NCBI GenBank assembly: GCA_964461815.1
Contig: CAYWVF010000040.1
Coordinates: 1-7,770, forward strand
Source: JAAZBA01 sp964461815
GTDB taxonomy: Bacteria; Bacillota; Clostridia; Oscillospirales; QAMX01
Length of the DNA: 7,770 nt
Reading direction: 5' to 3'
Shown here: one piece after another, positions 1 to 5,756 of the stretch
Position numbering within the stretch: position 1 is the stretch's first letter
How the letters are laid out: every line of letters starts with the position of its first letter
Position numbers and translations under genes: made by a program
The notes under the pieces: model-generated
The model's input: the letters and a program-made list of their open reading frames with translations, nothing else
Database searches by the model: none
What the model was told of the DNA's origin: nothing

Positions 1-157
1 CTTCGTCATAGAAACAAAAAACTTCGGTGCTGCCGAGGCGGTTTTCTACCAGCTCTGGAAATGACCTGCGCTCATTCTTCGGAAAGGCACGATAATACAG
101 TGCTTTTGCTTTTTTTAGTTCCTCCACTGTATTGCCAATCAATTTCATGGATAACAT
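1..157 (-). CDS. GNAT family N-acetyltransferase, N-terminal part (runs off the left edge)
   Basis: The minus strand encodes 52 codons from an ATG at 157 to the window edge without a stop. The segment has an ALYYRAFPKNERRSFPEL stretch (residues 19-36) followed by a VFCFYDE strand (46-52). Arrangements like AFP-x-NER-RPF followed by VFCFYDE are familiar at the N-terminus of GNAT acetyltransferases, which transfer acetyl from acetyl-CoA to an amine. The acetyl-CoA-binding motif would lie beyond the edge, so the substrate cannot be told. Three in-frame ATGs are close together (163, 157, 148). The one at 157 is preferred because the AGGA at 164-167 then sits 6 bases upstream, whereas it abuts the ATG at 163. 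The gene has its own promoter and is probably a separate unit from the DUF11 gene upstream. The family call rests on a short segment. Confidence 0.7.
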   Translation of the reverse strand, partial: MLSMKLIGNTVEELKKAKALYYRAFPKNERRSFPELVENRLGSTEVFCFYDE

Positions 158-196
158 ATTCATTCCTCACAAATTCCGGTTTAGGTTCTTAAATAA

Positions 197-205
197 AGTA
201 TATCA
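197..205 (-). promoter_or_regulatory. Extended -10 promoter of the GNAT gene
   Basis: Read on the minus strand, this is TGATATACT, an extended -10 element (TGn followed by TATACT). No good -35 box is visible at 16-18 bases, which is typical of extended -10 promoters. Transcription would start near 190 and leave a leader of about 33 bases before the ATG at 157. The flanks are AT-rich. Confidence 0.55.
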
Positions 206-239
206 GAAAAATGTGAAAAATTCTACCGTCTGCACAAGA

Positions 240-267
240 ACCGCCCGAACATTTTTGCCCGGGCGGT
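240..267 (-). terminator. GC-rich hairpin, probable weak intrinsic terminator
   Basis: ACCGCCCG (240-247) pairs perfectly with CGGGCGGT (260-267), giving an 8-bp stem almost entirely G-C with a 12-base loop. On the minus strand the stem is followed by TCTTGT, a short and interrupted T-rich run. On the plus strand there is no T-run. It lies 8 bases beyond the stop of the TnpV-like relic and 163 bases beyond the DUF11 stop, so it probably ends minus-strand transcripts, perhaps inherited from the relic gene. The weak T-tract keeps confidence moderate. Confidence 0.5.
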
Positions 268-274
268 CTCGTTA

Positions 275-352
275 TCAATCATAAATCAATTCAAACTTCA
301 CGATAGCTTCTGCCTGTGCCTTGCAAGCGTTCATCTGCCGTACCCATTCCGC
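275..352 (-). pseudogene. C-terminal relic of a TnpV-like transposon protein
   Basis: On the minus strand 25 codons run from just after two consecutive TAA stops (upstream of 352) to a TGA at 275-277. They end EWVRQMNACKAQAEAIVKF followed by ELIYD. This resembles, from memory, the conserved C-terminus of TnpV, a small protein of clostridial Tn4451-type mobilisable elements (an E-W-V-x-x-M-N segment, an A/E-EIV segment and a terminal ELIY). No start codon, ribosome binding site or N-terminal part is present, and the frame is closed upstream, so this is a fragment rather than a gene. It suggests a mobile element once stood next to the DUF11 gene. The match is by eye over about 24 residues and could be chance, though the order of motifs is good. 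Confidence 0.5.
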
Positions 353-366
353 TTATTATACTTTAC

Positions 367-389
367 AGTGCTGTTTTACGGACAGCGCT
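367..389. other. Small hairpin in the DUF11-relic spacer
   Basis: AGTGCTGT (367-374) and ACAGCGCT (382-389) form an 8-bp stem with one G-T wobble around a 7-base loop. Neither strand has a T-run after it, so it is not a convincing terminator. It lies 41 bases or more beyond the DUF11 stop and may be a 3'-end stabilising structure or a remnant of the mobile element. Apart from this hairpin, the relic and the GC hairpin, I see nothing in the spacer at 158-430. Confidence 0.3.
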
Positions 390-430
390 CCATACTCGGG
401 TGGTTTTTTACATTATATCTATCGTATTTT

Positions 431-1285
431 CTATGCTATCGTACCCTTTACGGTGAGTACGGCTGTGCCGGGCTGTACTGTCCACTCGCCGCTGCCGGCT
501 TGAGTATAGGTCGCTGCGGGAACGGTGAGCTGTCCGGCTGTAGTTGCAAATAAGCCTGTCGCTTCACTGTATGTGTAGTTCGTCGGTGCAGTCCATGCAG
601 CACCGTTGAAGCTTACCGCAAGTCCTCTCAGCACCGGATCGAAGGTATCGGTAACTATCGCATTGTCACCTGCCGCTACAGCAGTGCTTCCGTAGTTATT
701 GATGGTAAAGGTGTAGGTTATCTCGCTGTTCTCGGTTATCGTCTGAGGTGAGATAGCCTTTATGATGGAAAGCCTTGCGCCTGTCGCAGCATTTATCGTT
801 TCCGTCGCTGTGATCGGGTTCGCTATCCCGGCAGCGGTCACTGTCGCAGTGTTGTTGATCGTGCCGCCCGACGACAGGGGAGCGAAGCTGTTGACTAAGG
901 CAGAGTAGAGGATGATCGCATTCCCTCCGGCAGGTATAGATATACCACTTATAGTGAGAGTATTGTCGGAGGTTACGGTCGGTGTTGCCTGTAGTACGCC
1001 GTTGACATAATAGCGTACCGTTCCGTCTCGGTAGGTCAGTGGAATGAGACTGCTCGAGCCGAAGGTATATGCTCCGAGATCATCTGTAACGGTGATCCCT
1101 GTGATCGCACTGCTCCCGATATTCACAAGGCTCACAGCATATGTCACTGTGTCGGATGCGGAATAGCTGTCGGAGACTGCGGTCTTTACGGCTGTGATGC
1201 TGTCAACGATCTCACCTGTAACTATATTCGAATTGGTGACTGTGTTATTATATGTCAACGTTGCCTGATTTGTAAATATTGCCAT
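431..1285 (-). CDS. DUF11-repeat protein without signal peptide
   Basis: A 284-residue protein of two Ig-like beta repeats. The first (about residues 30-165) has SDTVTYAVSLVNIGSSAITG and VTDDLGAY. The second (about 171-284) has SEITYTFTINNYGS and VTDTFDP. The pattern TY-x-x-x-x-x-N-x-G then VTD is the DUF11 (PF01345) signature, found in surface-associated repeat proteins. It is rich in Thr, Ser and Ala, has no Cys, and has only three Lys (34, 175, 280). It begins MAIFTNQATLTYNN, with no signal peptide, membrane segment or LPXTG-type anchor, so its location is unclear: it could be cytoplasmic, released by a non-classical route, or part of a spore or cell-surface layer. I recall short proteins of this kind recurring in Clostridia with the same N-terminus style. 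The ATG at 1285 has AAGGAGA at 1292-1298, 6 bases upstream. It has its own promoter. Family call firm, function unknown. Confidence 0.85.
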   Translation of the reverse strand: MAIFTNQATLTYNNTVTNSNIVTGEIVDSITAVKTAVSDSYSASDTVTYAVSLVNIGSSAITGITVTDDLGAYTFGSSSLIPLTYRDGTVRYYVNGVLQATPTVTSDNTLTISGISIPAGGNAIILYSALVNSFAPLSSGGTINNTATVTAAGIANPITATETINAATGARLSIIKAISPQTITENSEITYTFTINNYGSTAVAAGDNAIVTDTFDPVLRGLAVSFNGAAWTAPTNYTYSEATGLFATTAGQLTVPAATYTQAGSGEWTVQPGTAVLTVKGTIA

Positions 1286-1308
1286 ATCATTTCTCCTTAC
1301 GCTTTACT

Positions 1309-1324
1309 CAGAGCCTATGCTCTG
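1309..1324. promoter_or_regulatory. Inverted repeat in the DUF11 gene leader
   Basis: CAGAGC-CTAT-GCTCTG is a perfect 6-bp inverted repeat with a 4-base centre. It starts 6 bases past the -10 box of the DUF11 promoter, so it covers the expected transcription start and the first bases of the leader. It could be an operator or a 5' stabilising hairpin. There is no T-run, so it is not a terminator for the upstream dehydrogenase gene. Confidence 0.4.
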
Positions 1325-1330
1325 TACTAT

Positions 1331-1359
1331 ATTCTATGCAGGAGAAACACAATTGACAA
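1331..1359 (-). promoter_or_regulatory. Sigma-A-type promoter of the DUF11 gene
   Basis: On the minus strand TTGTCA (1354-1359) and TAGAAT (1331-1336) are separated by exactly 17 bases. Each box differs from the vegetative consensus at one position. The start of transcription would be near 1324, giving a leader of about 40 bases. This makes the DUF11 gene independently transcribed even though it follows the dehydrogenase on the same strand. Confidence 0.65.
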
Positions 1360-1382
1360 TCCGTGTCTCAGGCAGTTCGAGT

Positions 1383-2393
1383 CTAATACTTTATAACCAC
1401 ATTCAGCGCATGATCAACATCGCTCGCTCTCTCTATCGCCTGCGGAAGCTCGTCGAGCGTATATTCATCCGTAATGATCGAGCCTATGTCCCATTTTCCC
1501 TGTGACATGACCTCGAGCACAGCCTCGACGTCCTCGGGCATATATCCTCCCGAGCCGATCAGAGCGTGCTGTGAGTATGTCATTTCAAGCACATCCACCG
1601 GACGTTTTCCTGCACGTACCGCAACTACCACCATACGGCTCTCGAGCATACCCATGGCCTGATACAGCTCCAGTATCGACTCCGCACCTGCGGCATCGAT
1701 ATATATCGATGCATTTGCAGTCTCACCGAAGCGTGAGCGTGCCGTACCGAGGCAGTGTATCGCAGCCGCTCTCAGCTCCTCCTTTTCGTTATTACATACG
1801 TCAAAGCCCAGAGTGCTCGCCCTTTCAAGCCTGAAATCGGAGCGGTCACATATCATGACACGCTCACAGCCGAAGTATTTAAGACCTATGGCGGCGGCTA
1901 TACCTATCGTTCCGGCACCGAAAACTATGGCATTTTCGCCCTTTTTCGGTACAGCTCTGCGTGCCGCACGAAAGCCAACGGTAAACGGCTCTATCAAGCA
2001 CGCTTCCTTAGTCGGTATGCATGACGGTACGAGATACACCTGCTTGCCGAGCTCCGCATTCGGTATCAGCACATACTCGGAGAAGCCGCCGACAGTGCCT
2101 GCACGTCTCGGATCGCCCTTTGCAAGTCGGGGATACGGATATACTGTCATTCCGACCTCGATATCCTTCACATTTTTACCGACGGATACGACCTGTGATA
2201 CCATTTCATGTCCGAACTCGCCGCCGACCGAGATACGATGCCCTGTATTCGGCCCGTGAGCATATACTGCCGTGTCTGTTCCGCAAATGCTTGCGTACAA
2301 ATTTTTTATCACTATATCATTGTCGCCTGCGCTCGGCATTTCAAGCTCCTCTATGCGAACATCTCTTTGCCCGTAATAAATTGCAGCTTTCAC
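1383..2393 (-). CDS. Zinc-dependent MDR-family dehydrogenase (polyol/alcohol dehydrogenase-like)
   Basis: A medium-chain dehydrogenase/reductase of 336 residues, near the usual 340-350, probably oxidising a secondary alcohol or polyol with NAD+ in the cytoplasm. Likely catalytic zinc ligands are Cys37 (SICGTD), His62 with Glu63 (FGHEM) and Glu135 (LIEPF). The Rossmann motif is GAGTIG (159-164). Asp183 at the end of the second beta strand favours NAD over NADP. The cysteine cluster that binds the structural zinc in most relatives (expected near residues 85-105) is absent. The GTG at 2391-2393 is the chosen start: GAGGT at 2401-2405 is 7 bases upstream and the protein then opens VKAAIYYG, typical of the family. 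An in-frame ATG at 2435 would add 14 atypical residues. Divergent from a MATE exporter. The substrate cannot be assigned; threonine, sorbitol and butanediol dehydrogenases share these motifs. Confidence 0.85.
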   Translation of the reverse strand: MKAAIYYGQRDVRIEELEMPSAGDNDIVIKNLYASICGTDTAVYAHGPNTGHRISVGGEFGHEMVSQVVSVGKNVKDIEVGMTVYPYPRLAKGDPRRAGTVGGFSEYVLIPNAELGKQVYLVPSCIPTKEACLIEPFTVGFRAARRAVPKKGENAIVFGAGTIGIAAAIGLKYFGCERVMICDRSDFRLERASTLGFDVCNNEKEELRAAAIHCLGTARSRFGETANASIYIDAAGAESILELYQAMGMLESRMVVVAVRAGKRPVDVLEMTYSQHALIGSGGYMPEDVEAVLEVMSQGKWDIGSIITDEYTLDELPQAIERASDVDHALNVVIKY

Positions 2394-2457
2394 CAAAGCC
2401 ACCTCGTTTCTTTTACTTTCACTCCGTGTATTCATCTCATTTCCCGACGCTTGACAA

Positions 2458-2470
2458 CGCTCTGTGAGCG
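2458..2470. promoter_or_regulatory. Candidate operator: inverted repeat inside the MATE promoter spacer
   Basis: CGCTC-TGT-GAGCG is a perfect 5-bp inverted repeat with a 3-base centre, lying wholly between the -35 and -10 boxes. Repressors and MerR-type activators commonly bind in this position. No regulator gene is present nearby, so the binding protein is unknown. A short palindrome can arise by chance, but its placement is suggestive. Confidence 0.4.
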
Positions 2471-2471
2471 G

Positions 2472-2477
2472 ATTATA
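2472..2477 (-). promoter_or_regulatory. Possible -10 box of the dehydrogenase gene
   Basis: The minus strand reads TATAAT here, overlapping the MATE -10 box on the other strand (2474-2479). The matching -35 region (about 2495-2500, ACGTAA) is poor. The alternative, TTGTCA at 2452-2457, has no acceptable -10 at the right distance. If used, the two promoters overlap face to face and would compete for polymerase. Confidence 0.3.
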
Positions 2478-2519
2478 CTATAAAAGGTCAGTTTTTACGT
2501 ATGATCGGAGGTTTTATAA

Positions 2520-3875
2520 TTGAGGGATAATAAAAAGCTTTTTGAGGAAACGCCTATCCCAAGGGCGCTGGCAAGTCTTGCCGTTCCCACTATAATCAGT
2601 CAGCTGATCGTCATGATCTATAATCTCGCCGACACCTTTTTCATCGGTCAAACGAACGATCCTTACATGGTCGCCGCTACATCGATGGCTTATGTACTGT
2701 TTTTTATGCTGAATGCGCTTGCTAACCTGTTCGGCATAGGCGGCGGAAGCCTTATCTCACGTCTTCTCGGACAGTCTCGCTCGGATGAAGCAAAGGGCGT
2801 CAGTGCGTTCAGCTTCTACGGCACAATAATCGTTACCTTTATCTACTGTCTTGTATGCTGCATATTCATGACACCTATACTTACTCTCATGGGAGCAAGT
2901 GAAAACACGCTCGCATATGCCGCAGACTACACCTTCTGGGTCGTTGTCGTAGGCGGTATCCCGGCTACGCTCAGCATGACCATGTCGCACCTGCTTCGCA
3001 GTGAGGGTCACGGAAGCAAGGCAGGCTTCGGACTGAGCATGGGCGGTATTCTCAACATCATCCTCGACCCTATCTTCATGTTCGTGCTCCTGCCGAAGGG
3101 TCAGGAGGTCGTGGGAGCTGCCGTAGCTACGATGCTCTCGAACGTTGCCGCTCTGATCTACTATTTTGCGGTCTATTACAGGCTCAGACGAAGCTCTGTG
3201 CTCTCGCTCTCACCTCGCCGCATAATCGACGGTGCAAAGCACATAGGTGAAGTGCTCTCCGTCGGCTTCCCGTCAGCACTCAGCACCGTACTCGCCTGTG
3301 CTTCGATCATGGTAGTAAATAGCCTGACCGCAGGCTACGGTGATATACCTGTAGCTGCCGTAGGTATCGTAAAAAAGGTAGAGATGCTGCCTCACAACGT
3401 CGGTACAGGTCTTTGTCAGGGCATGATACCGCTCGTATCCTACAACTACTCCTCAGGTGATCACAAGCGAATGAGGTCTGCCGTCAGCTTCACACGCACC
3501 TGTGGACTCGTATTTACCTCACTGTGCATCGTGATATTCGAGCTGTTTGCAAACGGCATCGCATTGCTTTTCATAAAGGAAGCTGAGACTGCCGCACTGA
3601 CAGCCGCCTTTCTTCGCATTATGTGCCTTGCGACGCCGCTCACCATACTCAATTTTCACATGTGCTACACTCTCCAGGCGATGGGCAAGGGAACAGAGTC
3701 ACTCGTGCTCTCGGCTTGTCGCCAGGGACTGTTCAACATTCCTCTGCTTTTCCTCATGGATCACCTCTTCGGAATGTACGGTGTCGTCTGGACACAGCTG
3801 TTAGCCGATGCACTCACCGCTGTGCTCTCCTTTATCGTCTACAGAATGGTACTAAAGCGCATAAGCGCAGATTAG
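2520..3875 (+). CDS. MATE family multidrug/toxin efflux transporter
   Basis: A 451-residue integral membrane protein, the normal length for the MATE family, which exports cationic compounds, drugs or metabolites using a Na+ or H+ gradient. It shows about twelve hydrophobic segments in two halves. YNLADTFFIG (residues 34-43) carries the N-lobe acidic Asp38. GIGGGSLISRLLGQ (72-85), NIILDPIFMF (179-188) and GMIPLVSYNYSSGD (301-314) are family hallmarks. Translation starts at TTG (2520) with GGAGG at 2507-2511, 8 bases upstream; no in-frame ATG with a ribosome site precedes it. Because TTG is a weak start, expression may be limited at translation despite the near-consensus promoter. It is divergent from the MDR dehydrogenase and convergent, with a 3-base gap, on the DUF4838 gene. 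The substrate is unknown. Confidence 0.93.
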   Translation: MRDNKKLFEETPIPRALASLAVPTIISQLIVMIYNLADTFFIGQTNDPYMVAATSMAYVLFFMLNALANLFGIGGGSLISRLLGQSRSDEAKGVSAFSFYGTIIVTFIYCLVCCIFMTPILTLMGASENTLAYAADYTFWVVVVGGIPATLSMTMSHLLRSEGHGSKAGFGLSMGGILNIILDPIFMFVLLPKGQEVVGAAVATMLSNVAALIYYFAVYYRLRRSSVLSLSPRRIIDGAKHIGEVLSVGFPSALSTVLACASIMVVNSLTAGYGDIPVAAVGIVKKVEMLPHNVGTGLCQGMIPLVSYNYSSGDHKRMRSAVSFTRTCGLVFTSLCIVIFELFANGIALLFIKEAETAALTAAFLRIMCLATPLTILNFHMCYTLQAMGKGTESLVLSACRQGLFNIPLLFLMDHLFGMYGVVWTQLLADALTAVLSFIVYRMVLKRISAD

Positions 3876-3878
3876 TCT

Positions 3879-5744
3879 CTACTCGAATATATACCACTTA
3901 TCAGGCTCAAAGGACTTTGTAGCCTTATTTGACAGTGGGAATGCGATACCGTAGCCTGTATAATTATGCTCGAAGCTGTCAAAGTGAGTCGCCATATATG
4001 CAAGCTCACCCGTGGGATCCTCATACTCCAGCAGCCACGCATAATTCTGAGTGTGACCCGGATCGTGGAACTCCAGATCGGAATAACGAAATACCATACG
4101 CATAAGGCGAATATTGTTTCGCATACGAGGCTCGGCAGCTGCCGCAAGTGCCTGCTCATAAAGCTCATACACCTGCGCTCTGTCGAGCTTTTCCATTAGA
4201 TCGTCGGGTGCTTTATCTAAGGATACCTGACCGTCTGCCAACTCCTCCATCATCAGTACGATCCTTTTTATGTAAGACGCGCCCTCTCCGAAAAGTGCGC
4301 TCAGTCTTTCGAGATTATCCTCTATCGACAGGCTGTTATCATAGCCTGTTCTGCCAAAGCAGTAAAAATTCACAAGGTGATTCCAGACATGGAAGCACTC
4401 CAGCTGTGTACCTGCGCCGAGGATATCATTCTCCTTAAAATATTTCCATATGCTTTGAAGCTCGTCCGCCATTGGGATCACTCTCTGACGGCAGCTGAAA
4501 ATGCCCATATAATAGTCATAAAATGCGACCTCGGAGCCGTGCTGTCTCCACTTGTTGAGCGTATCTGTGAAATGCGTATTCACAAGACATGAGCCGTCAG
4601 CCTTACCGCAGCTTCGAAGTCCCGTAGCTGCCCACGTGGACATGTCACAGAACAGTGACTTTGAAAGCTTCAGCTCGTCCGAGCATTCCCAAAGATCGGT
4701 ATAGAGCAGCATATCCATCTTGATATTCGGATAGACCTTCGCTACACGCTTTGCCACCTCATTCTGGAAGTAGGCATAGTTTTCCACCTTGCTGTATTTC
4801 GAACAGCTCTCACAGCAGCACTGCTCAGCCATACCGTCCATAGGCCATAGTGCAATTATATCCACGAGCTGATTTTCGGATATCCAGCTTATAAGATTTC
4901 GACTGAGCTGCTCGATGCACTCCGTGTTTCTCGAGCAGAATATCCACTGTCCCATAGGATCGTCGTCCGAGGACGGGTGGAAGCGTGTACCGTCACTGTT
5001 GAGTCGGTAATATTCCGGGTGAGTCTGTGAATACTTCTCAGGGAACAGCTCGTTTCCGTCAAACGGAAGCCATCTTCTCACCGAATCATGATGACCTACC
5101 GTCAGTCTGATGCCTCGCTTCTCGATCTCAGGCAGCAGTCCGAGTCTCTTCCAGCCCTCATAGATGCTGCACCAGGTGAGTATCCTGTTGTAGCGATTTT
5201 TTGCAAGCCAGTCAAGGAACTGAATATTCAGTCCATGATCCGGATCTCCTGCCTGATCTCCGTATTGCACTATAGCACAGCGATACGGACGGTCGGAGCT
5301 ACTCTTTACATACTCACCCTCCGTAAGCTCAAGAGAGTCAAGTCTCGGTACGTACTCACCTGCATCTACTGTCTCGTCACAGTAGGCTGCAAGCACACAG
5401 CCTGCGTACCTTTCTAAGAACTCGTAGACCGCATAGACAGTGCCTCGCTCATGGTCAGCCTTATCCATGCTGCCTGTCAGCAGTACGGTGTCATTGCAAA
5501 TGCGGATAAGCATTCCCTCCTCGCCTGTCAGGAGCGACGAAAGCTCCTCGCGGTCTATCAGCTCTGCGGCTGCCGTGTTTCTGCACGGATCACCTATCAC
5601 GAAACGTATATCGGAGTCATTGTTGATGCTTATGTTCAGCATTTTCGATAAGTATTTTTCAAGCTCTGCGGCTGCAAACAGCTCTCTTTGGGTAGGCTTC
5701 TCCGGCAGGACAAGCGCTGCCTCACTATCACGGCGTAAGATCAT
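3879..5744 (-). CDS. DUF4838 (GH163-like) putative glycoside hydrolase, cytoplasmic
   Basis: A 621-residue protein. Residues 8-118 look like the alpha/beta N-terminal domain of GH20/GH67-type enzymes: ELFAAAELEKYLSKML (21-36) and GTVYAVYEFLERYAG (101-115). Residues about 165-450 match the DUF4838 barrel: WLAKNRYNRILTW (179-191), GHHD (217-220), and the ALWPMDG motif (298-304) followed by a Cys cluster (309-311 and 314), as in DUF4838 proteins. From memory, PF16126 underlies CAZy family GH163, whose characterised Bacteroides members are endo-beta-N-acetylglucosaminidases acting on N-glycans. Here no signal peptide is visible, so it should act on imported material. The ATG at 5744 has AAGGAGA at 5752-5758, overlapping the stop of the NagB-like gene, so translation is probably coupled. 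The adjacent amino-sugar gene fits an N-acetylhexosamine-containing substrate, but activity is inferred and the catalytic residue is not assigned. Confidence 0.8.
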   Translation of the reverse strand: MILRRDSEAALVLPEKPTQRELFAAAELEKYLSKMLNISINNDSDIRFVIGDPCRNTAAAELIDREELSSLLTGEEGMLIRICNDTVLLTGSMDKADHERGTVYAVYEFLERYAGCVLAAYCDETVDAGEYVPRLDSLELTEGEYVKSSSDRPYRCAIVQYGDQAGDPDHGLNIQFLDWLAKNRYNRILTWCSIYEGWKRLGLLPEIEKRGIRLTVGHHDSVRRWLPFDGNELFPEKYSQTHPEYYRLNSDGTRFHPSSDDDPMGQWIFCSRNTECIEQLSRNLISWISENQLVDIIALWPMDGMAEQCCCESCSKYSKVENYAYFQNEVAKRVAKVYPNIKMDMLLYTDLWECSDELKLSKSLFCDMSTWAATGLRSCGKADGSCLVNTHFTDTLNKWRQHGSEVAFYDYYMGIFSCRQRVIPMADELQSIWKYFKENDILGAGTQLECFHVWNHLVNFYCFGRTGYDNSLSIEDNLERLSALFGEGASYIKRIVLMMEELADGQVSLDKAPDDLMEKLDRAQVYELYEQALAAAAEPRMRNNIRLMRMVFRYSDLEFHDPGHTQNYAWLLEYEDPTGELAYMATHFDSFEHNYTGYGIAFPLSNKATKSFEPDKWYIFE

Positions 5745-5756
5745 ATTCTATTCTCC

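Larger units (their letters stand above)
2451..2479 (+). promoter_or_regulatory. Consensus sigma-A promoter of the MATE gene
   Basis: TTGACA (2451-2456), a 17-base spacer, and TATACT (2474-2479) give a near-perfect vegetative promoter. Transcription would start near 2486, about 34 bases before the TTG start codon. This is the strongest promoter in the window by match to consensus. Confidence 0.8.

Noticed and set aside
1353..1381. Plus-strand TTGACA at 1353-1358 as a promoter
   Set aside because: No -10 box lies at 16-18 bases, and no plus-strand gene follows. The box matches only because TTGTCAA on the minus strand is nearly palindromic.
2394..2435. N-terminal extension of the dehydrogenase to the ATG at 2435
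   Set aside because: The 14 extra residues (rich in Arg, Ser, Glu) do not resemble the family, that ATG lacks a ribosome site, and GAGGT lies 7 bases before the GTG at 2393, which opens with the usual VKAA start.
1813..2467. Long open frames on the plus strand across the dehydrogenase gene
   Set aside because: They are antisense to a gene with clear family motifs, lack ribosome sites, and their translations have no recognisable domain.
2501..2530. Nine-codon leader frame starting at ATG 2501 and overlapping the MATE start
   Set aside because: It has no ribosome site at proper spacing, its codons include the MATE ribosome site itself, and the peptide shows no attenuation-type codon pattern.
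3855..3870. Repeat of AAGCGC near the end of the MATE gene as a terminator stem
   Set aside because: The possible stem is only 4 bp (GCGC) and no T-run follows on either strand.
3872..4168. Minus-strand and plus-strand open frames inside the DUF4838 gene
   Set aside because: They are out-of-frame shadows of a gene with continuous family similarity and a good start.
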